This document shows positions 11,551 to 23,539 of a DNA stretch of 64,000 nt, piece by piece. This stretch comes from Adiantum capillus-veneris. Lineage: Eukaryota > Streptophyta > Polypodiopsida > Polypodiales > Pteridaceae. The stretch covers positions 54,828,709 through 54,892,708 of the forward strand of contig CM043971.1 in NCBI GenBank assembly GCA_014529385.2. The letters are read 5' to 3'. The number at the start of each line of letters is the position of its first letter. Within the stretch, counting starts at the first letter, position 1. The notes under the pieces were generated by a model, which saw nothing but the letters and a program-made list of their open reading frames with translations, was not told the DNA's origin and did not search any database. Both the position numbers and the translations under genes were made by a program.

Positions 11551-13081
11551 TTAGATTTCAGGGAAGTTTCTAATTGCAGGGAATCTGCCTCTCCCTCTTG
11601 TAAAGCTACGAGACTCTCCTCGATTAGATGAGGAGCTAGGTGTAAAAAATGAGGTGAAAGAGTTGGGAGATGCCAAGGAATTAGCTCTTTTCAGAGCAGG
11701 AGAATCATCATCTTCTATACAAGGTTTAAGCATATTAGTGATGAACTTGACTCCTTTAAAGTTAGCATAAGTGGTGAGGTATAGACCGTGCTCATCAACT
11801 TTAAGCTCTTTCAGAATATCATCCATAAGACCACGGAAGATATTAAAGGCAATTTGTGCAATCACAATCTGCTTAGTCTGTCCACCTAGCCATGAGCAGA
11901 TGAGGGATAGATGAAAGTCGATTGGTTTCTCTGGGAATAACAGATCCAAATGGTTGAGGATATACCATATTGCATGATCAAACCACATGATGCTTGATTC
12001 ACAGGTAGCTTTGGGGTCAAGAAATCTGCAAGCACATTTCACATAGAGGCAAAAGATATTCCAGATGGACTCTGTGTAGAAATCTGGGTTACTTTTCGCA
12101 AATTCCATGCAACCCTTAGTACGTATCTACAATCTAGCATTTGAGGGGCATTTGGAGTGGTCGATGAGATGAAGGTTAAAGGGGGCTTTAATCAGTTCTC
12201 CCTTGTCCAAGAACTGCCCACCTTTAAGAATCTTGAGTTTACAGTCTTCCACGGTTGAGGCGGGAAGGTTGGCCAAGTATACGCAGGTTTCACTAAGAAT
12301 AGGAGCCAGGAAGGATTTGTTTGGTAGAACCCATAGTTGATGGTCAACTTCGAGAGATTCAATTTCTATTTGTCTTATTGGTAAGACAGGAAAGACTTTT
12401 GAGATTTTTGGTACCATCTCAAGGAGGTTAACATCATTGAGAGAGCAAAGATTATTTTGAAATTCTTTTACTGCTTCTAGTGCTACACTATCTCGATAGA
12501 AAATGCCACATGCTGGAGGGATGGAGGGGGTATTTGGGGTGCAGACAAACGAGGGGTTAAGCCCACAGAGTTTTCTAAGGAATTTTGACAGCTCAGCTCC
12601 AGATGAGGAGAACAGGGCAAGCTCTTGCTGGTATTGTGAAGCAAGGACAGGAAGTTGGGCAATATATTGGATAGCAGATTAACACCTTCTAGGGGGTCTT
12701 TGTCCAATGTAGCCATAATTTTTACCCAATCATTAAATGACAACATATGCAAGACAGATAGGTTTTTGTCCGAAACAAGAGCTGAATCATAAATAAGTTG
12801 TGAAGCATCCAAACTGCTAATACATCTGAGGACCAGAGAGGAGGCCACAAAGAGGGGCTCCAAGGTAAGTTCCAATCCTTGAGATAAAGCAAGAGTCTGC
12901 AAAAGCAGTGAGGTCAGGATTACTTTTTCTTGCCATAGTATGTGATACGTAATTTGGCTTTCCTAGCAAGGAAAGGTCTAGTTCTAGTAGCCAAGGCATC
13001 CTTTGGTGTATGGTCTTTAAGGTAAAGCTTAATCTGATCAAGAATCTTTGCATGATTCTCAGGGCTGTGATTAGTACTCAT
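11551..13081 (-). pseudogene. ORF1: gag-like protein of the Penelope-like element
   Basis: About 510 codons from the ATG at 13081 (MSTNHSPENHAKILDQIK). That start is favoured because the frame is open from there and codes smoothly into the rest after small repairs. Breaks: stop or indel at about 12917, a 1-base shift near 12670, an in-frame TAG at 12127-12129, and the terminal TAA at 11551. The middle contains SIPPACGIFYRDSVALEAV and a conserved-looking region with several Cys and His (DHSKCPSNARL, GCMEFAKS, CLYVKCACRFLDPK, CESS). The last 40 residues are Ser/Arg/Gly-rich (SSSSNRGESRSFTRGRGRF), a basic tail suited to RNA binding. I recognise no named domain. Position before the RT and the basic tail suggest a nucleocapsid-like role, which is inference. 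Because ORF2 follows in frame, the terminal TAA could itself be a mutation in one long fused ORF. Confidence 0.6.
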
Positions 13082-13378
13082 GCGAACTGTCATTTCATAA
13101 CGTCAGCAGTCCTGAAACACAGGTGACATAAAAATTAGTAGAGTGTCTATATTGTAAAGTCTTTTTGGACCTGCAAACCTTCAACCGGCAAAGTCAGAGA
13201 CTATGGTAGCCGTGAGCAGGGAACCAGAAAAAGAGTCTAAAAGGGGCCACCTAACACCAGTCTACCAATGAGGGACTTACAGACTCTGGGTCCAATTTAG
13301 AGCTCAATTCCTAAGATAATTTCCTAGGCTAGCATCCCGCTTTTCCCCGAAAAGAAGAAACCTTATGTATAGGATGTG
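13082..13378 (-). other. leader of the Penelope-like element
   Basis: Non-coding DNA between the ORF1 start and repeat copy 2. No PBS complementary to a plant tRNA is visible, which fits target-primed rather than tRNA-primed reverse transcription. Confidence 0.5.
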
Positions 13379-15558
13379 TGCGTAGTTGTTTAAATCTTAA
13401 CTAATAAGACATAATTGAATTTTTACATTCAAAAGACAGCTGGCCAAGGAATAATGAACTGATATGTATAAAAATAACTCAGTATCGGAATTATTTAGGT
13501 ACAATGATTGTAGGAAAGAGATCCTCTTTCAGTAAGATTGGTAGTAAAAGAACTTCCCCGTTCCTCAGTGGGTATTTCATTACAGTAAGGTTGCTTGCCA
13601 AAGAAAAGAAAACCCTCCAAGATAAGATAGAGTCCTTACCTGCATCCATCCAAACAAGACAACAATTCAGTTAGCCTTGGATGTGTATTACAGGTATCAA
13701 TGGACCATATCAGTTGTTATCCATGTCCATCTTATAGGTTTTAGCTACTTTAAACAAGCTAGGTTATTCATTAGAATTGGTATTTATATCAATCTTTTCT
13801 TATTACTTCACAAATGAGTGTTATAGTCTACTTTCTTACATGGTGAAGTCCATTAAGAGTCAAACTATTTCGAGAGCAGTAGCTCAGTAACCATATACTT
13901 ACCTTCAGAATTAGTAAACCCATGGTATCAAAGGTACCCCTTTAGCTAAGGGGATGTGAAATCCGACTTACTCTTTGTCAACCAAAGGTATCAAATGAGG
14001 GTGATAACTACCTCGCTTTTTCTTAATAACCAATAAGATACCAGTATAACCGGTTAGTAGAGTAGCAAGACTGCTAGGTACACTCCTTTCCGAGCTCCTG
14101 ATGAAGCCAAAAACTTCCATATACTTACCTTCTCAAACAGTTTGAACAAAGGACCATTTCATAAACCATAAGCAAACCCAAAACGTTGGGTTATAACCAG
14201 CTTTATTTTCAAACGTAGATGATGATCCTTTCTTCAAAATGTGAGCACGCACAGTGATATAGAGTACCTAGTGCCTCAATTGCTACACAGGCTAAGGGTA
14301 CCCCCATTTTTTGAAAAAAACAGTTATGCCGAGACTAGGAAATGTGAGAATCGTACAGTAATGCAAAATTAAACAGTGCCTTAGTTATTATAAAGGTCAA
14401 GAATAATCCCAATTTTTTTGAAAAAGAGCAGTTATGCTAAGATTAGGTAAAGCATGCAAACAGTAATTCCCTGCAGTGGTAGTAAAAGAACCCATTTATA
14501 AGATCATATCGCAGTATACTACACACAGTTCCTTTTCAAAAAAACAACAAAAAAACTCTATCTACCAATGTATGCCAAATCATTCCAGCCAGTCATTATC
14601 TTTTTTTGGCCTAAGAGATGCCAACCACACACAGTTATGAAGAGTTGAAAGACCCCGACAGTTTACCAAAAGACGCGGCAAAACCAGTCCAAGGTCAGGA
14701 GCACCTCTTATTTGCATTACCATGATGTTATCTCATACCATGTCAGCCCATAGCAGATAGGGGTGTAACATGCCCTAGTTACCATACTAAGCAAACACCA
14801 TTACCTCATGTGTTTATCTCCATTGGTACAATCATAAGAAAGGCCAAAATAATATTTGTTTTTTTTATGCACAAGCAGTCCCAAGGCCCACAATAATGTC
14901 CCATTCTATGCATATGAAGTCTTAAGGCAATGCTAAAACATGCCCCAGCCCAGTAGTTTCATTCAAAAAAAACCAGTTAATCAATGTTTATACCAACATG
15001 CTCCCAATTGAAGCCAACCATGCCATAATCCATAACCAGGTACTTTACCACAAAATCCATAACCAAAAACTCATGCCCAGGTACCTTTCCTCAAAAAACC
15101 TAGTTAAGGTCCTAAAGCGGCAGAAAATAGCCCAATATGGCCATTTCTACAGTTAACATCACTCCCTTAGGTGTTTTATCCCCATTGGTATAGAAAAATG
15201 CCTTGCTCCAATATCTAAGAGCCACAGCAAATGTCTGTTGAAAAAAAAAAAAACCCAGTCAAGCAAAGTTCTGCCGAAAAGACGAGTCAAGTAGAACCTT
15301 TAATTAAAAAATCGTTTGGCTGTTATACAGTTTAACGCTACTATGAGAGCTAATGCAAACAGTACCAACCAAATGTTATGCTACTAGAAGTAACAAATCA
15401 TCAAAGTACAAAGATTCTTTCAACACAGGTGTGAGGTAAAAAAGCCTAGAAGAAAACCTGAGTAGTTTGAGTAGTGAGCTCCATAGCTCGAACCACCTTT
15501 AGTCAAAACAACAAAAAATACACACAGGCTAAGTGAGGGGCAAGGTGCACCCTCACCT

Positions 15559-15567
15559 TATTTATAG
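15559..15567 (-). promoter_or_regulatory. TATA box-like site in repeat copy 2, upstream of ORF1
   Basis: CTATAAATA on the minus strand, pointing toward ORF1 about 2.5 kb away. A transcript starting about 30 bases further left would carry most of the repeat as leader. Confidence 0.5.
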
Positions 15568-15832
15568 AGGTTTGGACAGCTTGTTCCCGAGCGTGACCGA
15601 TGAGAGAGGCGAGCCGCCCTGTAGAGTCATTAAGTGATGCACAGAAAGCCTTGCAAGGGGAGATCCAAAGTCATGATGCACAAACCGCCTAGCAGATGTA
15701 ATGAAATCCCAGTGTTTCACTCACGCTCCTTATTCCAAGAGAGTCATTTATGCAAGGGCATAGTCCCATAGCCCATTAGGGGTATTTTGTGAGTTAGTAT
15801 CCCATTGTTGTTTAATGAGTGCTAAGAAAAAG

Positions 15833-15835
<3 letters not shown>

Positions 15836-15868
<33 letters not shown>
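15836..15868. repeat. G-run
   Basis: Thirty-three consecutive G at the right end of repeat copy 2. Confidence 0.97.
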
Positions 15869-15869
<1 letters not shown>

Positions 15870-15913
15870 ATATATAGAAGGAGGGAAGGAAGCAAAGTAT
15901 TTACAGTATCCAA

Positions 15914-15932
15914 GTGTGTGTGTGTGTGTGCT

Positions 15933-15968
<36 letters not shown>

Positions 15969-15970
15969 TA
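15914..15970. repeat. (TG)n(TA)n tract
   Basis: GT units abut the end of repeat copy 2 and pass into TA units. Confidence 0.95.
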
Positions 15971-16502
15971 ATCCAATGGATCTTGCTCGCTTTTACCAAG
16001 GCTTGTAAGAGCTTGAAGAAGGGCTCCTCGGATGTTCGGTTGCATGGATTTTGGTGGTTGATGTTACTATGGCTGCGATGGTTTGCCTCGAGTTACCAGG
16101 TGGCGGTCCCTTGTCTCTGGTTGATGCAATCGAGCTCTCTTGTATTGTGGTTGGACCCTTTGGTGGAAGGATTTGTTTCCATGCTTGTGCAATGGTCCCT
16201 TTTTTGGTGTGTCTTTGTGGTTTCAAGCATTTTATCTGACGCCATCCGATGGTAAAGTGGACATGTAGGGACGGGGTGGTAGCTCCCCAGGCATGGTGGC
16301 ATCCCTATGATGATCACGTTCGGTTTTATTTTTATTATGTTTGTAGTGGATAGGGTGGCTCCCTTGTTAGGTGAACTTTGTGATCTGATGACTCTTTGCT
16401 TTGTTGATGCCATGGCTCGGTTCGAGCATGGTTAGGCTTGTCATTTTTTGGGTTTAGTTTATATTAATTCACTATTTGTGAGTATTGCAAAAAAAAAAAA
16501 AG
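15971..16502 (+). mobile_element. LINE 3' end with poly(A)
   Basis: The right end is an A-run (16489-16501). It is preceded by the same tail as the LINEs at 20.0 and 51.1 kb: catggctcggttcgagcatg, then ttttttggg, then a decayed palindrome cactatttgtgagt (16471-16484). The left boundary is set at the end of the simple repeat and is not proven. No RT frame is present, so only 3' untranslated sequence remains. Confidence 0.65.
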
Positions 16503-16935
16503 TAGCATTATGAACTTTGCCTTTAAATAAAGATTTGTATTTTTATTCAATAGCATAATTTCTTGATCTCAACTTTTATTCTCCAGTTATACTCTTATAG
16601 CTACATTCGAGGATATACACTTTTGCTATATGTCTTTATATTATAGGTGAACTCGTGCTTCATTTCAGTAGGTCTGCCAAAAAAAATTTACATTTGTTTT
16701 GATGAGAATCATGGGAGATGCTGATATGCCTTGGGGGGGGAGAAGAGGCGACACATGGAGTAGAGAAAGGGGATAGATAAAGATAGAGATAGGTATGCCA
16801 TGTGTGCAGAGAAAGGTGCAGGGAGACAAGGAGATTTCTTTGTGTGCCAGAGCAGCGTCGCCGTCGTCTCTGCATGCTTTGATGAAAGGGTAGCACTAGG
16901 AGCTTTCGCTCTCTCCCTCTGCTTTAGAATTGGCA

Positions 16936-16990
<55 letters not shown>

Positions 16991-17031
16991 AAGAACACCC
17001 ACTATGTAGAGGGGGTGCATATGCATGTGTG
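16503..17031. other. spacer with (AG)n tract
   Basis: An (AG)n tract covers 16939-16985. The rest has no coding frame that I trust; the apparent frames are microsatellite translations. Confidence 0.5.
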
Positions 17032-19262
17032 TGTAGCTGTTTTTACTTATATAATAAGACATAAATGAATTTTAACATTCAAAAGATAGCTGACTTTAGA
17101 GAAAATTCGGTTTTAGAATTATCTTTGTACATGGCTTATGAGAATGAGGCCTCATTCTAGTTAAAGGATAGAGTCCTCACCTGCATCCATTCAAACAAGA
17201 CAACAGACATGTTACTCTTGAATGCGTTTTAGAGGTGTCAACGGACTATACCAATTGTTATCCATGTCTAACTTATAGCTTTTTCAATTTAAAATAACCG
17301 ACCAAAGTGCACATGTATTACAGTTTTGTAAAGTACAAGATGTATGTTTTTTTTATGGTTCATTTTAATGCTTGTAGCAAAAAGCCATTACCCCTTTAAC
17401 ATACAAGCAAATTATAATAGTAATTATATGTATGATTTTTATATAGCCCAATTTTTATTAGACCTTAAATAGATATTTACATACATATCATTCTGATCGA
17501 AAGAACACCACCCCTTCCTATCCAAGTGTCTTAATACCTATATCGGCCCAAAGTTATTTTGCACCTACTCCTCATCCATACAACACCATATATTACATTG
17601 CAAGGTTTTCATGCTCTTTCTTAATGTAGCAAAATTTGTCGAACAATTCATCTAGACGAAGCAAGTGTACGTGGTAACCCTCTTATTGCCTCCATCCCTA
17701 AAACCATCCGGTAAAAGCCTTATCCTCAACATCAAATATGACCCCCAAAGAAAACAACAATGTGTTATCTATCAAACAGTTATCTCGTGTTTGGCTTTGG
17801 CATCTATTTAGCTAAGTATATCAAGCCAAAACAAATCACCAGACTAGATTGTGTACGAGGTACCAATCCCTCCTATTTTTTGAAAAAAAAAAACCTCAAA
17901 AGAAAAAAAAATGTATCAACAAGTGTAATGAAACCATGCCTTATGTGTAATGACCACAACTATATTTAGTCTGCTCAACCACAACATCCGCCAGCAAGGG
18001 TTATCAAAAAACCTCTATCGTAGTATGCAGTACAACCCAAACCACAGTATGCAGTACAACACTCCAAAAAGCGATACGATCATTACGCCAGCATCCCAAC
18101 AGTAATCAGATATCAAATGCAACAAAGGCCCAACAGACCGTGTCACTTTTTATACAATGACTCCTAATACACCTTTAGCCCAAAATGGTGAGTCAGTATG
18201 CACAGCCTCAAAAGCTTTACCAAGCTTACATGTGAAGTGCATGGGAACGACCCGGTGCCAAGTATCTTCATTCATCCAAAGATGGCCTCAATCTCAGTTT
18301 TTACAGAGTACATGCCCCACCCAAGCATAAAATAAAATAAGGTGTAGTGAACATTAAAATCCGGTAGTTGGCCATCAGACAAGTACCTATTGGGCACTTA
18401 ATGTGCGCCTCCCCTTTTTTTCACAGTTTCTAAGTTAGCCCATAACAATGTCTAAGTTTACCAGTGGCAAGGGTTTAACCCTCCAATCTTCATTCATCTT
18501 CTTAGGCCAAATAACTTTTATGCCCAAAGTCAAAGCAAATCAAAAAAATGTATGTCGATCACTATTTTTTTACCTGGGTCGTCTAAAAAGACCAAAGAAA
18601 GCACATAAGTTAATGGACAAGATTCTTTTAATGTTCATGGCTGCTAAATCTCAAGCCACACCATCTCTCTTAATTTAGTTTAGAAAATTTTCCTGCAGAC
18701 CATATAAAACCGGAACGTCTAGTGCGAAAAAAACCAGTAAAAATACTTTTACAGAATGCGGACTTGAGAAGCACCATCTTTTTCTACAAGCTCCATGGTT
18801 AGACAGTAGGCAAGCTTCCAAGAAAAGCTCCACGATTAGACAGTATGCAAGCTTCCAAGAAAATCCCTCAAACCTATCTTTACTCCAACACAAACACCAC
18901 GCAAAAGACTAAGTGAGGGGCTCAGGGCCATCCTCACCTTTATATTGTACCTCATCAGTGGAAGGAGTGATGATGCAGACCTGCATATTTGTATTCTGCT
19001 TTGGTTTCCAATGCATCTAGCTACAAACGGTAGTCGCCATGGCCCCATAGGGGATTGAGTGGGAGAGAAGAGAGAAAGAACATCATCATGCAGCATACAG
19101 GTGTACAGAGCTCATGTGGCAGTAAGGTCGTGAGGTAGATACTGTAAGCAATAAGCGTGAACTATTCGATATGCACAAAGTCATTTAACTCAGTATCCAG
19201 AAATGCCCGCCGGTTACCATTATTTTGGGGTAGTGTCCCATACTTCATGCACCTTTGAGAGG
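17032..19262 (-). repeat. third, diverged copy of the 2.5-kb repeat
   Basis: Begins tagctgttttta after a GT stretch, like copies 1 and 2, and keeps the same order of landmarks (aataagacataa, gacaacagacatgtta for gacaacaattcagtta, ccaattgttatccatgtc, ctaagtgaggggc, cctcacctttatatt, agtgtcccat). It differs at many positions and carries indels. The TATA-like site has decayed. No coding region adjoins it, so it is either a solo or truncated copy or the remnant of a tandem neighbour. Confidence 0.75.
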
Positions 19263-19576
19263 CTAAAAATATAACAAAGTGATGCTTGAGGGGCCTGTCC
19301 CAAGGGGGGGGGGGGGGGGATTTTATTTTGTTTTAAGGGGTTGTGGGGGTTTTTTTTTTAAACCAATCCTAAACCAAACCTGGTAAGAGTCGGCTTTTAT
19401 ACTAGGTTAAATACAAGCTTGCCTTGAAGTAAACCAAAAAAAAATTGCAAGGTGGTATAAATATGATCAATTCTTCAAATTTTGACCTAAAAACCAAAAG
19501 AATTTTTATTGTGCCCTTATTTATTCTAGAATTACTTTGATTAAGAAAAATATTTTTGGCAAACCCTATTCAAAAC

Positions 19577-19652
<76 letters not shown>

Positions 19653-20010
19653 GTAGCCTCATGTTGTCCCATATGAGGCACATATAGTGTCAGTCGGATT
19701 GTGGAACCATCCGACTCTGCCTCTTTGTGCACAGTTGCAACGTACAATGTGTACATCCCCAAATGTAGTAGGACAAGGATGCATGGAGATGCTCAGGCCA
19801 AAGTTTTAGCTCAACATTGCTTCATGCAAGGAAGCCTTGAGTGTTTGGCATTTCTTTAAGTTCTTTAAAATACGGTATAGAAGTCCTTCAAATTTGAGGG
19901 CTATGTGTGGATTTGTGTAGAAAACAAGGTGAAAATTCACTATGGCCTACATAAGGCTATTGTGAGAAGAATTTCATAATAAGAAGCTTCTTTATGACAG
20001 AGAAAAATAG
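19263..20010. other. simple-repeat-rich spacer
   Basis: Contains a G-run (about 19305-19319), (TC)n (about 19578-19629) followed by (TA)n (about 19630-19652), and otherwise nothing recognisable. Confidence 0.6.
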
Positions 20011-20023
20011 AAAAAGTGACACT

Positions 20024-21174
20024 AGTTTTTTTTTTGGCAAAACTCACAATGGTGAGTGTATTATATTAGCTTTACCAAAAAATTACAAATTCAAGTCATG
20101 CTCGAGCCGAGCCATGATGTCTCCTCAGTAACCATAGGTACATCGGCTTGAATCTTCACACCCATAGGTAAGGCCCCCCATAGTACTGTCCAAAGAAAAA
20201 CCTTCATTTCAGGTGGCAGATGTGGGCCCCAATAGTTATTAGTGATTGACACCCATCTTAATTCCTACCACTCCTTGCCCCATTCGTTACTCAAAGGGAA
20301 GAACCAATCCGACAAGATCATAAGGGTGTTTTACACATCCTTTGTTTGCAATTTAAGGAAATGTCTATCCTTGGGCCACCGCCATGCCTTTCACTCAACA
20401 CTAGATTCACAAGAGGGCAGCCCACCTTTATCTAGCCATTCCAAAGCTCTACTAGCAAGCAAAATTTTAGTCCCATAAAGGTGGAAATGGGAGGCCAGTT
20501 GATCTGTTCATTTCCAACTTCTGTTGTTGTTATCCCAAAACTGGTCCATACATCTAAGTCCTTTGTTACTAATCTTTATGGCAATTTCCCGCTATAATGG
20601 ATTCAATAACATGCTCTGTCTTAGATAGCCAAGGGGACCAGTGAGTAATAGAATTGTGAAAGTGCCTGACTAATTCTCCCCATTGCAAGGCTTCTGTTAC
20701 TCTGTTGCAGTTATGAACTAGTTTGCCCGTTGTGCCACCAAGTTTCAAGACAACCCACCGAGGGGCAAACAACTTGTCGTGTATCTCCAGCCCTTTCCAT
20801 TGTCCACTACGAGCATAGTTGGGCCCTATCTATCATTGCCTTAGTCATGATACCACATGCCTAGTCTTTCTTTGTGATTGCTACCACAAACTTGGCACAT
20901 TGTGCTTCTGCATGAATGTTAAGGATCCCTTGCTCAAAAGGTCTTGTGATGGAATCCCACCTGCCCACTGCCAAGACGTCGAGTCTTTACTGTAGTTTTT
21001 CCACAAGAATATTTTCACAAGTTTTAAGAACATCTTTGAGTTTCATTTGGCTAGGTTAAGCAAAGGCAACTTTAAGGCTTTGTAAGGGAGCATAATTGGA
21101 TTGACCACCTTCACAAGACTTGGGAAAGGCAAAGCAGATACTTCCATCTTCACATGTTTCTCCTAACCTTATCC
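20024..21174 (-). mobile_element. 5'-truncated LINE, 3' end at the left
   Basis: A T-run at about 20025-20035 is the poly(A) tail read on the other strand. Next to it is the tail palindrome actcacaatggtgagt (20042-20057, one mismatch), then the shared ctcgagccgagccatgatg. Minus-strand frames resemble the C-terminal part of plant LINE ORF2 (GKLVHNCNRVTEALQWGELV, WSPWLSKTEHVIES). A segment at about 20242-20410 aligns, reversed, with the LINE at 43.0 kb. Flanks aaaaagtgacact (20011-20023) and aaaaagagtgacact (21175-21189) look like a target duplication with a 2-base indel. The RT core is absent, so it is dead on arrival. Confidence 0.8.
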
Positions 21175-21189
21175 AAAAAGAGTGACACT

Positions 21190-21628
21190 CGTGATTTAAA
21201 TCATGTAGTATCATAGTAAAATATTATGGTTTTTGGAAAAAAGTGTAACGATGAACTATTTAGATTACAATACATTTCAAAAGCATAAAAATAATCTTTG
21301 ACACAATACTCAATGCCCCTCTTTAAAAGAGAGAGGCACACAAATGTCAACATCCTCTCAAAAGGGCCTAAAAGAATTTTTAAAGAAGTTCATTATCATT
21401 TGCTTGTCATGTGGCACTAATCCGCAATCCTTATCCAATGGTTCGAGGATGCACCCAAAATCCAACCCTTTACTAAGGACTACTTATGTAGTCCACAAAA
21501 GAGGGAAGTTCTTTATGCCTTTCAAAAGGCAAAGTAGAGTCACACTTCAAATGGATTTCAAAGGAGAATTAAATGGCTTTCAAATGAAAAGTAGAGTGAG
21601 CTTTCCAAAGGAAAACTAGAGCCACTCT
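21190..21628. other. non-coding stretch
   Basis: Short direct repeats of tttcaaa and gtagagt words (about 21490-21610). No supported gene. Confidence 0.4.
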
Positions 21629-22330
21629 TGTAATGGAAATGGCCTATGAACTTTGAGAATAACAAAATTAGGAGAATTAAATAGAACATTTTTGTGAAAC
21701 TACTTTGAGAACATAGAGGGTGAACCTAATTAATGGTAGCAACATAATCATAGTACTTAATTAACTTGGCATGAACAATACTTTTGCAAGAAAGAGAGAG
21801 TTTAGAAAACTTGACAATAGTTGAGGACCAAATTTATGTGGAGCCGGTCCCCCTTCCAATAGGCTTTTGTATTATAGGTTCTCCCATCAAAGAGACTCGG
21901 TACAATACAATCTTTGTGTTCCTTGTGAACTAGGTGATGCAATGAAGATGGAAAGCTTCATGCATCACGAGCATAACATAGACTTTGTAGAAAGCATTAA
22001 CTATCCCCAGCCTCACTCTGTCCCAAGGCCTCAAACACCTTCAAAGGTGGAGAGAGCTAGCGGGGAATGAGGGTAGGGAAGAGGAAGAAGAAACATTCAT
22101 AGGAGAAAGAAATAGTTCCTCACTTATCATCACTCTTCTTGCTAGCATACATAATAACATAGTAATGAAGATGGAGAAGATGGCAAGCTTAAGCATTGAA
22201 GCATGGCTCTTGGTTGGATTTGCATTCCATAGCCAAGAGTGTTGGTGTAGGCTCTCAACTTCTCTACTAGCTTGGATAAGGAGATGGAGCTCTTGCACTT
22301 TGCACTTCACACAATGTGTGTGTGTGTTGG

Positions 22331-22361
<31 letters not shown>

Positions 22362-23240
22362 AGGGGGGGAGTATATCCTGCAAGCAGGCCCCCTCGTTGC
22401 TTGGGTCGAGCGACCCTCTCTTCTAGCTCTAGATAAAAGCTCATTGGCCTTTCCAAGCCTACCCAATCACAAGTTGGGTGCATACCAAGCAGCAAGGGTA
22501 GCCCTGGGACAAGTGTCCTCCTTTCCCCTTTGAGAGAGAGGACTTGATAAATGCAAAAATAATTAATTAAATTAACTAAATTATCATTGGATCTGTCTAG
22601 GGATCAACCAATAGCTTTGGACACTCCTTGAGGGCAACCTAGCTAGGGGCTTGACATGTGTCCTACTTGCCTCTTCAGCAAGGGGTGCCCTTTGGGAGAG
22701 AGAGAGGTCAAGCAACCATCCCTCCCTACCTGCATGGCTCGCCCCCTCCTTATAGGGATATTTGTTGACTTTTGTGACACCTCAAGCCCCTCAACCTTGG
22801 GCCCCGTTCTCACCACAAGCTCGGCCCTTAAGCCCCTCAAGCTTGGGCCGGGTTCCCGCCTCAAGTACAACCCTAGAAACTCAAGCATGACAAGCATCTC
22901 AATCATGAAGCACCTCAAGCATCTCAGTCATCAGGCACGACAAGCACCTCAATCTTGGGCCGGGTTACAGCCCTGCTTTTTTCCTAAGGTCAAAGGACTT
23001 TTAACACTAACAATTGGAGGGCTTTAATGAAGCTAACCGATCTTTAAGCTCCATTGGCTAGCCTTTCTGTTTGACAGATCATCTCTCATTTGGACCCCTT
23101 TACCATTGGCCCCGTGTTGAGATAGACCCGTAAGCACATGTCTATATTCTAACTCTTGTTCTCATCTATTCTCCCACATTAAATGATCACTCTAATATGA
23201 GAAAATCATTTGGGTTGGTTAGATATTAGATTCTATGACA
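21629..23240 (-). mobile_element. solo LTR of the main Ty3 family
   Basis: About 1612 bp, from tgtaatgg to ctatgaca, colinear with the LTRs of the complete element at 27.3-36.1 kb and in the same orientation. No coding sequence follows on either side. Flanks actct (21624-21628) and accct (23241-23245) agree at four of five bases, fitting an aged 5-bp target duplication. It is therefore a solo LTR formed by LTR-LTR recombination. It contains an expanded G-run (about 22331-22369). On the minus strand it keeps CCCTATAAGG at about 22745-22755, a TATA-like site that reads CCTACAAG in the youngest copies. Confidence 0.92.
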
Positions 23241-23539
23241 ACCCTTCAAACAACACAACACATGGAGGCCCTCTCCTTTCTTGAAAATTTTAAGATCCAT
23301 TATATATAGTGTAGAAGTATAGATTGGTACAAAACAGATATATGTACCTTTGAAACGTAAAATCAATCATTTTAGAGAAGGTGGTATGTTTTGGAGGAGT
23401 GCTGTTTACAACGTTAGCATCACAGAGCCATCGTCTCCTCATTGTTTTTTTGCTAGTATCATAGAGCCATCATCTTCTCAGTGATTTATTGCTAGCACCC
23501 CATTTGATTCTGAACCAAAACACTACAAAATTCATTGAT

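Larger units (their letters stand above)
13379..15915 (-). repeat. 2.5-kb terminal direct repeat, copy 2 (upstream end of the element)
   Basis: Parallel to copy 1 from tagttgtttaaatc to ttacagtatccaag, with the same order of landmarks, including the TATA-like box (15559-15567) and a G-run (15836-15868). The left junction keeps only a short GT remnant (gatgtgtgcg), whereas copy 1 has a long array. Confidence 0.93.

Noticed and set aside
15993-16413. Overlapping ORFs on both strands at 16.0-16.4 kb
   Set aside because: They lie in the LINE 3' untranslated part and match no LINE protein block.
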